From: Lepisosteus oculatus
Lineage: Eukaryota > Chordata > Actinopteri > Semionotiformes > Lepisosteidae
Length of the DNA: 64,000 nucleotides
Reading direction: 5' to 3'
Assembly (NCBI RefSeq): GCF_040954835.1
Contig: NC_090711.1
Span: forward strand, 14,193,001-14,257,000
Shown here: in pieces, positions 34,952 to 52,700 of the stretch
Position numbering within the stretch: the stretch's first letter is position 1
Layout: each line of letters starts with the position of its first letter
Notes under the pieces: model-generated
Seen by the model: only the letters and a program-made list of their open reading frames with translations
What the model was told of the DNA's origin: nothing
Databases searched by the model: none
Position numbers and translations under genes: made by a program

Positions 34952-35270
34952 GGTGGGTGGCATGGTGGCACAGGGTTAATATTGCTGCCACACAACGCTG
35001 GGCCCCCGGCTTCAACTCCAGGGGTGCTGTCTGTGTGGAGTTTGCATGTTCTCTCTGCATTCGCATGGGTTCCCCTGGGGTGCTCCAGTTTCCTCCCACA
35101 GCCCAAAGACATGCTGGTACGTTCATTGGCAATTAGCTTCTGTAAAGATGGCCGTGGTGTGAGTGTGTGTTTGTGTTTGTGTGTGCCCTGGAATAAAAAT
35201 GTCCCATTCTGCCTTGGGCCCAATACCAACATGACTCTGAATTGTATAAGCTGTTATTGAAGGCGATGCG
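34952..35270 (+). repeat. SINE of the tgtggagtttgcatgttc type
   Basis: Begins gtgggtggcatggtggcaca and contains tgtggagtttgcatgttc and gtttcctcccacagcccaaa. It ends in a gtgtgtttgtg run and a degenerate tail. It lies in myl9 intron 1. Confidence 0.8.
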
Positions 35271-36095
35271 AAGATGATGTGATTTTTTATTTGGTTTTAA
35301 CAGTGTAATACCAGGTAACACACTATAATGTCCATGCTATAATTACTTCCTGCACGTCTTTTTCTCCAAACTGCTATATAAAGCACAGAGAAGGCCTGTT
35401 GAACAGTAAAATAAACCTACAGTAAAGGCAGGAAAATATCAAGATGACTTAATTACAGGGTGAAATTGCGCACATGAATAAAATAATTCCGTGGTGAGTC
35501 AATAATTCAACTGAATGAGTGATAAAACATGGCAGGGAGGCGTGGTTTTAGTGTCTGGCCTTGCTGGCTTGATTGTAGGCAACACTAGCTGGCTGTGTGT
35601 GGGCTTGAGTGATTAGAGGGTGGATTTGCCTATTTGGTAGAGTTGAGGTCCAGGTACATAATGTGGCCTTGTTTCTGGAAGGTGACATGCGAGATGGGCA
35701 CTGTCCTCTGCCACAGCACAGGGATTGATACCCTTTGCTGACATTGTGTTAATGATTAGAGCTGCATAGTTTCTCTCACACTAGTTTTGTTTTTACAGCT
35801 TGGCAATGATACAGGAGCACAATAGGATCTTGTGTTCTTCCGAGCCAGTGTTATCTAACAGGTGGAGCTGTTGGAACGTATAGAACTTTTGTACTATTAT
35901 AGCTGCTGACAGCAAGGATATTAAAACCCAAGCTCTGCAAGGGGAGCAGATGTTGCGATTTAGCTTTTATATAGCAGCACACATGAAGACTAAAGACTGT
36001 CATGAACCCATGAATAGCAACATGGAAAACAGCTAAAAACTCCACACCTGCAGGGGCAGGTATGAATGGACTCTGTAGACCCAATAGGACCCCTG

Positions 36096-36187
36096 GGGTG
36101 AAGAAGAAGAAGGCCCCACGGCCGAAACGTTGTGTTTCTTTTCTTCTCTTTTCAGCATGGAATAAACCTGTACTTGATCCTTTGCAG
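36096..36187 (+). repeat. Half copy of the 61.5-kb inverted-repeat element
   Basis: gaagaagaaggccccacggc, cgaaacgttgtgtttctttt and agcatggaataaacctgtac are the right arm only. It lies in myl9 intron 1. Confidence 0.73.
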
Positions 36188-36620
36188 CCCACGCCTGCTG
36201 ACGCAGCTGCCTACTTGAACTACTTCTCTCTGCATCAACTCTGACATAGTATCAAAAACGCAGAGTAAAATGTGTCAAAGCAGGTTTATGGTACATTGTG
36301 GTATAGTAACACAGACACAAAGCCAGGGGTGTGAGCAGGATCAAACCAGGGTGAAGAAATAACTGTGTAGACCTTCACGAACCTGAGGTTCCAGGGGTGT
36401 TTTCAGGCAGGCTTCTGTCTCTCTGAAGTGTGACACCCTGTTGAGCGGGTGCTTTCTAGAGCCAGCTCTGACTTGGTGCTCTGGATAAACAGTCTGCTGC
36501 TGGTGCAGTGTGAGACTGTGCTCTCGGGGGTACAGCAGCAGGCGGTGTTGTTGCCTCTAGAACACGCTCTTGGGGAATCTGTCTTGATGTGCAGAGGGCT
36601 GTGGTAAGACATCATCTTTC

Positions 36621-37728
36621 TGTCACGGATGTCGGAAGGGACGAACCGTGGAGAGGCAGGAGAGCGAAAAAGGCCCTATGTGAGGCGGCAGAACGGGAAG
36701 TTAGCCCGGGCTCAGCAGCGCAAAGAGTTCTGGAGTGCCGTATAGAAACCTGTGCCCTCAGGCCACGGACGGAGCAGCGACCTGGTGCTAGGCGGGTCTC
36801 AGGACATCCGAACGTCAATGCCGAGCGAGGCAGAATAAGTGACCCGGAAATATCTAGCCCAAGGAAAGAGGGAAACCGGAAGGACAGCAAAGCAGGAAAC
36901 TAGGGACTGGACAGAGTAGGAGAGGGCTGCAGAGGGCGTGACACTTTCCACAGCTCTGGATCCCCGAGGTAAAAACATCTTAACAACGTTAACCTCTGTC
37001 TGACCTGGAGCTGGAAGTACAACCAGGGGTCTTTCATGCTTCTGATGTCTGTGGTTCTGAGGCGTCAGCCTGGAGGCTGATGTTGGGATAGCTTTGACAG
37101 CTGTACTTCCCTCCCCTAAAGGGCGCTCCACTACTCCCTTCTCACTAGCTCCTTGCGATTGTTTATGTCCTCCCGGTGTGTCTTGTTTGTCTCTCTATTT
37201 AATCCCAGTGCCTCCCAAGCCCAGGGCTCAGCATTAGCATATGGATGTCGTGAGGCCCGCCTGGCACCAGGCCGCCCCACGTCCGTGGCCTGAGGGCATA
37301 GGTGCTAGGAATCCCTGGTGGGAAGATACAAGGATCCTGTGCAGACGCAGGCACGGGTAATCGATGAGGCAGGCGAACAAACCAAAACGAGAGGCAAGGT
37401 CGTCGTCAAAAGGCGTAAGGCAAATAGTAATCCAGGAAGATCTCCGGTAGCAAACAGTCCGAGGCGAGAGGCGAGGTGCAAAGTCGAAAAGGCAGAAGGG
37501 GAGTCCAATAACCAGAATAAACGAGGTATGGGAAAAAACGCCAGGTAGAGCTCTCAAGGAGTAGACTCAATACCGAGCAGCGGGAGCAGGTGAAGATGGG
37601 ATAAATAGCACTGCGCACCGCATGGTGGAGTGTCTGCACTCGTGCGGCGGCGTTTGTTAATAATCACCCGCTGCTGGTGCTGATTAGCTCGCTTAAGAGT
37701 TGGTCTTGACTGCCTGGTGGTCGTGACA
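36621..37728. repeat. Possible DNA element bounded by TGTCACG / CGTGACA
   Basis: tgtcacggatg at 36621 and cgtgaca at 37722-37728 are inverted. A second cgtgaca lies at 36937-36943, so two elements may be nested or joined. The inside is full of gaggcgagaggcgaggtgca-like purine motifs typical of some fish repeats, and no protein is recognisable. Myl9 intron 1. Confidence 0.35.
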
Positions 37729-39287
37729 ATAGGCTTCATCCCTGACATCTCCCTCATCCTGAGCCCGGGGCTTGGAGGGCCTCACCCCGTGATCCCTTAG
37801 TCTTGTCGTGTCTGTGTTTCCCCTTCCCGGGGATTTTAACCTCGCGGCATCGCTGGCTGGATTACTCGGATTCGGACCCCTGGCCTGTGCCCTGACTCTT
37901 CTATGGATTGGATACCTGTGTCTCTTTCTCCTGTTCCCCGTCTCATGAGCTGTCCCTGTTTCTGCACGAATAAATCCCTGCTTGTTTGCACCTAAGTACG
38001 TCTCCTTTTCCTCCAGACTCTAACGCTTGCATAGGGTCTTATTACGAGCCCGAGATGGAATAAACTGTGACATATACAACAGACGCCATGATTCTGCAAC
38101 CCAGGGCTGATCAGTCCTGGTCTCTGCAGGTTTTCATTTCAACTCAGCTATTCAGAATGAGAATCAGATCATTACTGGCTTGGGTAGTGTAACAAGTCCC
38201 CCAGTCCTGCAGGACAAGCTGCGGGCACCCTGGACACCCCTGCTGTAAACCCATGGACACCAGGAGAGAAGTACATGTCGTCTGTTGAACACTTGAGGGT
38301 GAGACGAGAACGAAAAAAAAAAAGCTCCTTTCATTCGGGCTTTTGAAAAATCCGGCAGAGGGAAATGGATTCTTATCTACCGAGCTGAAATAACATGCTC
38401 CTTCCTCTGCCTGCAATTACTGTAAATTCTTAATCCTGTCAACGCCTGCTGTAGCTGACATGCAGGCCCTTCCTGTTTGGGTCAGGGCAGCGGCCTGAGC
38501 GAATGGGGTGGGAGTAGGACTGGACCCAGAAAAAAAGCTGAGAGATGATTCCAAAATCATGGGACGCTGTTCTCTGCTTCAGTTCAGGGGAAGGCACTGT
38601 GTCTGGGGCATCTTTCCACATGTCCAACACTGCAGAATACCTGATAGATTGGTATTGTTCTGTCAAAGGGTTATTGGAGACGGCACACTGGCAGGAAGCG
38701 TTCCTCCCAGTAGCCAATGTGTCAGGTCAAATTCCAAATTTCTATTAGGCTTCGAGTTTTTCTCTTCCCAGACAGAGGAAAACAGACCAGGTGGTCCTTC
38801 CAGCCCGAAAGAACAATGTGCCCACTGACTTGTTTTAAGAAAGCAGTAGGAAATGAAGCTGCTGTAGGGCTGGACTTCCAAATGTGCAAAGGAACAGAAG
38901 CGTTTTAAATTAAACTTCCAACAGGACGATGTAGGGTAACCTAACATCAATTTTGTGTCCTGAATTCACGAATAAGTCTTTGCGCTTCATTCAGTATGTT
39001 TTCGCCTCTCACTTCTATCAAAATACTTCAATATGCAGTTGTCCTCTGCTGTAACTCTGTAAGGAGTTTGTTGTAACCTTTCCTGATTGTCTTCCCAAGT
39101 TTCTGCACTTCTGTCGGATTTGGAGAACAGAGTCTAAAGAGGTTCCTGGCTAATGTCCATGGCTTTATCCCTTCCTCACTGGGTGTCCCCCAGTGCAAGT
39201 AATTCAAACTGATGTTCTGAAAGGCTGTGCTTGATTTGAATTATCCTCCCACAGCTCAGTCATGTGCTCAGTGGATGAGCGTGACCT

Positions 39288-44745
<5,458 letters not shown>

Positions 44746-45610
44746 GACTGCTTCCCTGCTTCCCCTTGGCCCTTACAGCACTGCTGCCCAGCTGGGACTC
44801 TTCTCTTTCCCCCGGCTACTCCGCCCAGAGCTTCTCCCATTCTTCCTGGGACACACACTGCCTCCTAAGACTCCTTGCCCTTGGCCACGCTGGTGAATTG
44901 GAACCTTTCTTCTGCGCAGCCTCTCAAACAGGACTCCTGTCTTTTCCATCAGCCAGTAAAAAGGTCCCCCTCACTCATCTGTGTACCTGTTCACCTTTCT
45001 GCTGCTGTAGTTTTCTCCCACTCCCCAAAACTCTGACAGAGACGTAGTTATCAGACAGCTGTTGCTTGGCAGGCTGACCAGCTCTTTTTATAATCGGTAG
45101 TTCCAGGCCAGTGAAGCTGGTCTAGTAAAAGCCTTCACTGGACCACTTCAGCTCTTTCTCAATGGCTCTTCAGCAGTCGATCCTTTTTAGGTAGCGGCCA
45201 GGTGTCGTGGAAAGCCTGCTGGGATCGTGGCCCTGAGGGTGCAGTTCGTTTTCCCCTGCTCTACCACAGTCTGCGCAAAGATCCCTCGCACACCTTCATC
45301 CAAGAAAAGCAGAACAAAACCTCCGCGCGCAGAAACGCATCTTCAGCTCCTCGTTTTAAACCGGTGTCGTGCTGTGCTTGCGACAGAAACACTGTGGATG
45401 TCGGCATCCTGTCAGTAAGGGGAGAGCCAGAGCCGGCCGCCAAAAACAGCACCGACAGCATGAAATTAGGTCAGAAAGGAAAGGGGTGAACCTGCACCCC
45501 CTCTCGGTCACCCTCCCCCCCACGTTACCTTCTTGTAGAAGCAGGGGCTGTGCAGTTTCATACTAGATATATATTATAAAGTTAGAAATAAATAACAGTA
45601 GCAGCAGTAT
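44746..45610 (+). other. myl9: myl9 3' UTR with poly(A) signal
   Basis: About 860 nt of non-coding sequence runs from the stop to AATAAA at 45587-45592. A second signal (gaaataaaatc) lies near 45806. Which is used cannot be told from sequence. Confidence 0.6.
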
Positions 45611-46103
45611 AACAAGAATCTGAAATCCAATACTAAGATACCTACCTCCAACCTGAGGACCTATATACTCCACATTATTCCAAACCAAAGATTGCACAGT
45701 GTCCAAGAGAACCAGCAAGCTGCCTCATTTACTCCAGGTGTGGGAATTGTACTCCCAAACCTCTCATGCAGTTTTCTTCTTTCTTTTATAACCTGTTATG
45801 GAAGAAATAAAATCATAACCCTATCTAGTCAAGGTTCTTAGTTTTATTTAACCCAATTTTAATCGATCCAGACAGAGTTGCCAATGAATGCTGGAGACCT
45901 GAGGGATTCTGATTCAGGATAATTACCACGTGTAGAATTAAGCCTTTATTTTCTGTTCAGAGGTAGTATTATTGAAAACGTCTAAACTTTAATATATATA
46001 TAAGGATGAATAATTCACTAAATCCTTTCTAGTTTGTTGTGCTGAATTCCATATTACATTTGGTACAAATAAAACTAGCTTGAAAACTCACATAGTGAAA
46101 GTT

Positions 46104-46393
46104 CCATCCATCCATTTCCTAACTTTTTTTTGCAGTTCAGTGTTGAGGGGAAACCAGAGCCTACCGAGGCAAACAACGGGCTCAAAGCAGGATACACCGT
46201 GGAAAGGATGCCTGTCCATCACAGGGCACATACACAAACACTCAGACCAGGGCCAATTCTCTCTGAAACCAATTAACCTACCAGCATGTCTTTGGGAGGT
46301 ATGGGAGGAAACCTGTATAAACATACAACTCCATGAATTGAACCCCGAGCCCCAGGCAGTGAGGCAGCAATGCTAACTACTGCCCCACTGAAA
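46104..46393 (-). repeat. SINE of the tgtggagtttgcatgttc type
   Basis: Reverse copy from ccatccatccatttcctaac to the head at ctaactactgccccactg. It lies between the myl9 and tgif2 3' ends. Confidence 0.78.
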
Positions 46394-46445
46394 GATTCAC
46401 AATAAAAATAAAAACAGAAATAAACAACACTATGAAAATTCAGCT

Positions 46446-46451
46446 TTTATT
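46446..46451 (-). terminator. tgif2: Poly(A) signal of tgif2 (AATAAA, minus strand)
   Basis: tttatt on the plus strand reads AATAAA on the tgif2 strand, about 2.5 kb after the stop codon, in a context (gagaataaaagctg) typical of 3' ends. Cleavage would be near 46430. Other signals between here and 48934 are possible. Confidence 0.5.
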
Positions 46452-46635
46452 CTCTGAAATAATTGTACAAAAACATTTATAGTTAAGGCTACAAAAACAA
46501 GGAGTTTAAAGTTTTTCCCCCATATATTGCACAGACTATCCAACAGTTTTATTTGAAAAGGGACGCATGTCCCCATCCTTTTCCCTTGTAAGGCACCTGC
46601 CACTCCACATTCCAACAGTGTTCCCGGGCCAGAGC

Positions 46636-46930
46636 GATTTCAGAACGCCAGGGAATCCAAACGATCAGCGTGTCCCTGGGCAAGAGAGATTTCAGAACGC
46701 CAGGGAATCCAAACGATCACCATGTCCATGGGGAAGAGAGATTTCAGAACACCAGGGAATCCAAGCGATCAGCGTGTCCCTGGGCAAGAGAGATTTCAGA
46801 ACGCCAGGGAATCCAAACAATCAGCGTGTCCCTGCGCAGGAGTGATTTAAGAACATCAGACAGTCCAGATGATCAGCATGTTCCTCTGGCAGAGGGATTC
46901 CAGAGCACCAGGCAGTCCAAACACATTTGG
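46636..46930. repeat. 52-bp minisatellite (about 5.7 units)
   Basis: gatttcagaacgccagggaa starts units at 46636, 46688, 46740 and 46792; variants follow at 46844 and 46896, each exactly 52 bp apart. The first four are about 95 percent alike and the last two are diverged. 52 is not a multiple of three, so the open frames across it are accidental. Confidence 0.95.
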
Positions 46931-47141
46931 TCAAATTTGATATAAGCTACACTGAACTGTATGCCACAGTAAATGCCCAAATAAGTCAAGGACACACGCA
47001 TTTAAATAGGCAGATATGGCACCTTCAGCACTTACACTTACCTAGCAGCTACATTTGATGTATAATTTTACATTCTACAGAAAGGGAAAAACAAAAAGCT
47101 GAAAATCCAGTATTATAGCAGGTAAAACTGAAAACAGGACT

Positions 47142-47160
47142 GGGGGGGGGGGGGGGGGGG
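47142..47160. repeat. G19 homopolymer
   Basis: Nineteen G on the plus strand, followed by tagagagagaga. Inside the presumed tgif2 3' UTR this is C19 in the RNA. Confidence 0.95.
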
Positions 47161-48934
47161 TAGAGAGAGAATCTAGATCATGGAGCTACATGGAAATAAA
47201 ACGACTGGAATATCTAAAATTTAATTTGTATGGTCCATTCCTCTCACCCCCACCCTCAAAAAAAAAAGTACATTATATATACACATCTTTACCTGCAAGA
47301 CGAGCATCACAAAAAAAAACTTCCCTTATAAAACTGGAGAGAGGTTTTGATCCCCACTGACAAAAGGTCTTCATACAAGAAAAGCTTTTCCCTTGGGCCT
47401 ATCTCCCTTCCTACTACCTGAAAGTCTGTGTCTCTGCAGTCACTGGCAATGCCCAGTGACCAAGCGCACCACATTCTCATGGGGCTGGAAGAGCTGGAGC
47501 AAATCAGCTGAAAATTTAAACAAACTCATTCGTTTTACTGGTCGCTTCTTCAAGAAGTCCTAAATCGTCAAGATCATTCATTGGTGCCCCTGTGTTACAC
47601 TGCATCAAGCGTAAGCACATAAAACAAAGTCACACAGACTCTCACACATACAAGTCAGCATCAGGAGAACAGGGGATAAGGGAGCAGCAGCAGAAAACAT
47701 AGGAACAATAGTTCTGTTTCAATGGAAACTACAGTCACCTGAAGAGGCACGAATACAAGATTCACTCTAAGCAGTGCGAAGGAACTGAGAAAGTAAAGTA
47801 CAAAAGCCTGGTGTGGTTGATTTTTATGAGTGAGCGTGGTTTTCAACAGTTTGTCACCAGCAACACACTTACATTAAATTCTTACTGTTGAGGGAACTTC
47901 ACAGTTTTACAGTAGAGGGACAGAGTCCTGTTCTTCTACAAGATAACAAGAGAGACTTGAAGAGGCTTTACTTTTAAACCTGAGCAGACGACCGTCTCAG
48001 CAGCCTCTTGGACAAACAGGACAGAGAACACGATCAATCTGCCCACTGTGCAGCAATATGCAGAGGAGATGGTTTCTTAAAAAGGGGCACGTTTGTTGCC
48101 AAGGACATTCATGGTGCTAAGATTCAGCTTTAACAGGGAGACAGCAGGACCTATCAAACAGCAGGACCCTTTAGTTTTAATGCAATCCCACACAAGTCCA
48201 GTGCTGGTCGTGATCAGGTTAAAACTGGGCTGGTAGCACTAACAAAAACAGAACATCAGCATTTCCCTCAGACTCCAACAGGCCTTATTTGAGCTTCACG
48301 GTATCACGATCACAGATTATCTCCTGCCTGCCTTCACATCTTTAGTTTTGAGAAAACGGATATTGGAATAATCCAAGAATAGTTTTAGAACCTCCCCTCA
48401 AATTCCCCCCCAAATTAAATACAAATAAAATAAAAAAAAATCTTATCAGAACGACATTTAGTTATATCCATTCTGGGCAAGACTACGAAAGAACATCCAA
48501 CTGCCGTTTCTCCATTTCATTAGGAAAACATCTACATTCCTTCCTTCAAACCAGAAACTTGCCAGAATCCTTGGAATGCGGTTTTACAGTGTTGAAATCC
48601 AGGACATCTTCCGGATACTGCAATAGTTTTTTTTTTAAAAAGCCCTAATAACGTAGTCGGCCCAGAGCACCTGCAGAAAGACTGTCCTCTAGGTCCATCC
48701 TCTTGGGCACAGGTTTGCTCGCACCATGTGTAACAAGGGACTCGCAGATGTCCGGACGCCTGGATTGAAAAAAAGAAAGATCTCGAAGATTGCGAAGGCA
48801 TACTTTGGAAGTACTCGACATGCAGTAGAGGCTGCCCAGCCCGCATCTTCTCTCCCAACAGGATGACGGGTCAGGAGAAGGAATGGATCTCTCCGGGGAG
48901 AGAGAAGAACTGAGGCAGGAGCACAGACTCGGCG

Positions 48935-49768
48935 CTAGTTGACGGCCTCTCTCACGGCCAGCAGGTTGTGCTGGGGGCCCCACAGACAGGGCGCCGAGGC
49001 GTGTGGCCCCGGCCTGGCCTGGGCGCCCTCAGCGCTCCACGGGCTCTGCTCCAGCAGCACGCGCCCCCCAGAGGGCAGGGCGCCCCCTTCCGGCCTCCTG
49101 ACAGCGCCGTCCGGGCCGGAGGAGCGCTGTTGTCTGCCGCTGTTGGCAGCGCTCCTTCCCCCTGCGCTAGCGGCGGCAGTGTCCGGCCCGGCCGTGGGGG
49201 GCTGGCTCTGGGGTCTCCCCGGGGCCCCCTCGCCAGTCTGGGCCCTCTGCTGGCTCTCCAGCTCGGCCGCCCGCTGCAGGGCGGCGTCCACCAGCATGCG
49301 CAGGTCGCTGAAGTCCTGCGGGCACAGCTCCGGGGGCGTGGGGGGCGGGGTGTTGAACAGCCCCCCCGTGGGGCTGGCGGAATCCGGCCTGGTCGCCGGG
49401 GACGAGGGGGCGGGCTCGCCCGTCTTCCCCAGGAGGGGGGCGGGGCTGTAGAAGTCCACCAGCCTCTGCGCCGACGGCCTGTTCAGGAAGCCCGGCGCGG
49501 GGGTCAGGCGGCCGGCGCCCGCCAAGATGGCGGCGGCCGTGCTGCCCAGGAGGGCGAGGTCCAGGGCGGGGGCTGGGCGGATGACGGAGGGCCGCAGGGC
49601 CGGGAGCGGGGAGGGGCTGCTGTCCGAGGGGCTGGCTCTCCCTGCCCCGCGCACCTCCGGGACTTTGCCCGCGCGGCGGGAGATGGTGAACTGGTTGGGG
49701 TCTTTGCCGTCTTTCCTCAGCATGTCGGGCAGGAGCCTCCTGCGAGCGTTGATGAACCAGTTACAGAT
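48935..49768 (-). CDS. tgif2: tgif2 coding exon 3 (helix 3, C-terminal domain, stop)
   Basis: 834 nt after acceptor cccgcag. It opens [20 protein letters not shown] and [10 protein letters not shown], then a Pro/Ala/Ser-rich repressor region with the [12 protein letters not shown] block, and ends AVREAV, Asn, TAG at 48937-48935. GC content is near 70 percent, far above the flanking sequence. Confidence 0.95.
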   Translation of the reverse strand: MCNWFINARRRLLPDMLRKDGKDPNQFTISRRAGKVPEVRGAGRASPSDSSPSPLPALRPSVIRPAPALDLALLGSTAAAILAGAGRLTPAPGFLNRPSAQRLVDFYSPAPLLGKTGEPAPSSPATRPDSASPTGGLFNTPPPTPPELCPQDFSDLRMLVDAALQRAAELESQQRAQTGEGAPGRPQSQPPTAGPDTAAASAGGRSAANSGRQQRSSGPDGAVRRPEGGALPSGGRVLLEQSPWSAEGAQARPGPHASAPCLWGPQHNLLAVREAVN

Positions 49769-52700
49769 CTGCGGGAAGGAAAACACAGAGCGCTCAGCAG
49801 GAGGAACAAACACGCCTTCGCCTCCCACCTCCTACAAAAGCCGCTTTTGTTTTCTTTTTTTTAAAAAAAAAAAGCTATGGCCAGATTAAAACGTTTTTAT
49901 TTTTCACAAGGGCCACAGCTTCTCAAGTGAAATCTGTATCTCCCCGCCACTGCTCGTAGTTTTCTGAATAGTAAAAGCTCAGGACAGGTGCAATATCATA
50001 GCTGAGAAGACTCTGGCCTATCTCCCATCTTTTCAGGAATAAAATTCAACCGAGGACGATTTCGAAAAGCCTGGTGCAACTGAAAAGCTACAGAAATAAA
50101 AAGGAAGGAAAACAGATACGGGGCTTTAATTCCGTTTATCAAGAAAAGCCCAATAGCAGACGGGCGGATTCCTCTAGACTTTCCCTGCCTGGCTGTTCTC
50201 CTCCATCAAGTGAGTAAGACTGGCGCCCTCCAGTGGTCACAAAGGCTTCCAACAGCTGGCATTAACAAGGCCCTGGGCCTAAATCACCAAGCTCACAATC
50301 TTTCTGACAATTTCAGCCTAAAGGGCACCAGGCACAACCTGAATGCTTTTCAGCTCGGCACCACTTAAGCAGTCTGTGCACCTGTGGATATCCCCACTGT
50401 AAAGCTGTACTGGCAGTGAAGTGCACCAGCAGGCACTCTGTACCTGAATAAAGGCTCCTTGCTAATTTTATTAGGTATAGCTTTGTGTGCCCTGCCCCAC
50501 CTCAGACACCCGTACCATCATTCCTCTCTCCTGTACCATCATTCCCTCTTTCGGGAGGATAAACCCCTCTGGGCTCCCTAACAGCGCAGTCAGAGGCAGC
50601 TGCCCGCTCTGAGCTCCTCACACCCAGGCAGGGGCTGAGGTGGAAACAGAGAAAGCACTTGAAGCGCTTCTCTGTTTCCACATCTCCTCAGCTGGGTGGA
50701 CTGTGGCCACTGGGCACAGGGCCTCACTCAAGGCCTAGGGCTCTACGTTCAGCTCGCAGTCTCCCCTGGAGACGAGGGTCCGAATCCCTCTTCCGATTAA
50801 TAACTTGTGCTTAAAGTGCCCTCCCTGGGGATGGATAAACTATTTTGAATTGAACTTATAAGAACAGATGGAGCACTTGATTCCAGCCAAAACATCTTAT
50901 ACCAGCAGCTGTATCACCCTGCAGCCCCACTGGAGCTCAGCAGGTGTGAGCCTGGTCAGTACCTGGAGGGGAGACCTCCTGGGAAAAACGAAGGTCGCTG
51001 CTGGAAGCAGGATTAGAGGGGCCATTAGGGTGCGCTCTCACTGCGGTCTGTGGGGGTCCTAATGCCCCAATATAGCGACAGGGACACTACACTGTAAAAG
51101 GGCGCTGTCCTTCGGATGAGACATTAAACAGAGGTCCTTACTCTCTGGGGTCATTAAAAATCCCAGGGCGTCTCTCGAAAAGAGTAGGGGTGTAACCCAA
51201 GTGTCCTGGCCAAATTTCCCATTGGCCCTTACCAATCATGGCCTCCTAATAATCCCCATTTCTGAACTGGCTTCATCACCACTGAGAGCTGGTGTGTGGT
51301 GCGAGTACTGGCGTATTATTCAGGTGGGGTTGCACACTGGTGGTGGAGAGGGATCCCCAATACCTGCAAAGTGATTTGAGTGGAGTGTCCAAAAAGGCAC
51401 TATATAAGTGTAAGGAATTATTATTATTAATCAGGCTGAGCCTGACCGGTCCTCCCGATCCCCTCTCAGACTGGCTCGGCCTGCGGGACTGACTCAGGAG
51501 CCAAATGTCCCCATTGGCGTTTACAAATCATGTCCTCCTAATAATCCCCATCTCTGAACTGGCTTCTTCACTCTGCTCTCCTCCCCACTGAGTGTGTGGG
51601 GAGTGTACTGGTGCACTATGGCTGCCGTCGCATCATCCAGGTGGCAGTGCTGGAGGGGATCCCCATGACCCGTAATGCGTTTTGAGTGGAGTGTCCAGAA
51701 AGGCGCTATATAAGCGTCAGGAATTATCATTATTACCAGGCGCGGGACCAGCTCTGCTCCGAGCCCCCGGCGCGGTCTCACCTGCAGCACGGACAGGCCG
51801 GTCTGGCCCGACAGGCTCAGCTTCTCCTGCTCCGAGGGGTAGGCGTTGAAGCGGTGCTCGTACAGCCAGCCGCGCAGCACCCGCACTGCCTCCTTCGGCA
51901 GGTTGCCGCGGCGTCGGCGCTTCCCCGGGCCCGCCTGCGCGTCCAGGGGGGACCCGTCGCCGTCCCCGTCGTCCTCGCACGGGTCGCTGTCCGATACCGC
52001 CGAGAGGTCGGGCGGAGAGGGGCGCTTGTCCTGGGGGGCTGGAAGACAGCGGGCCGAGGAGTCAAACGTGAGAAACCGCGAGACCTGGTGAATGACTCGT
52101 TGAGGCCTTCTAGTCCTGGCCTGTCCACACTACATTATTATTATTAAATAACCTAGGTAAACTTTTGTTTTTGTACAGCGCCTTTAAACGTGGCTTCTAA
52201 AAGTGTCTTACAGAATGACAACAACAAAAAAATACACAAGATATGCACAATGAGAATACACAATGAGGAGACGGTAGATGGGGGTACTGAATACAGTAGG
52301 AGCAGAGGGGGAAAGAACAGAACCAGTTCAGTAAAGGCTCTTCTAAAGAAGAAGGGTCCGAGTCTGGATTTGAAGGGGTGTAGAGAAGGTGACTCTGTGA
52401 TATACTTGGGCGAGAGTCCCAGAGCTTTGGGGGCGCAGCAGGAGAAGGCCAAGTCACCCATGGAGTGTAGACGGGCTTGGGGGACAGATTAGGACCAGAA
52501 TTAGAAGAGCGAAGGTGGCGAGATGGGGGGTAGGGCAACAGTGGCTCAGACAGGTTCCATTTAACAAAGTATCAGGATCTCCAGTCTGCATCCTACAGAG
52601 TTTTCGGGAGTGTGCTCCAATCGCTCAATTAAGCAAATTAAAAGGTTGTGCTTTACCCACTGACTGGAGGCCACCCACCCCATGATTACTGAAGGTCTGG

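Larger units (their letters stand above)
46430..48934 (-). other. tgif2: Presumed tgif2 3' UTR
   Basis: About 2.5 kb of AT-rich, largely unique sequence follows the stop. It holds a 52-bp minisatellite and a G19 tract (C19 in the mRNA). No exon of another gene is visible. Confidence 0.5.
49769..51781 (-). other. tgif2 intron 2
   Basis: About 2 kb. Holds SINE copies 7 and 8; 49.8-50.9 kb is otherwise unremarkable. Confidence 0.6.

Noticed and set aside
36589..36903. A 104-codon plus-strand frame rich in Arg and Glu
   Set aside because: It falls in the GC-rich repeat-like block of myl9 intron 1. No family resemblance and no splice sites at its ends.
46567..46945. Two overlapping frames with a periodic peptide (DFRTPGNPN-like)
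   Set aside because: They are produced by the 52-bp minisatellite; the frame shifts by one base every unit, so no stable repeat protein exists.
48968..49864. A 298-codon plus-strand frame and other frames opposite tgif2 exon 3
   Set aside because: They are shadows of the very GC-rich tgif2 exon on the other strand, where stop codons are rare.
50700..50830. A tRNA-like 3' half with a B-box-like ggtccgaatccc
   Set aside because: No A box at the right distance and no cloverleaf can be drawn; at most a decayed SINE head.
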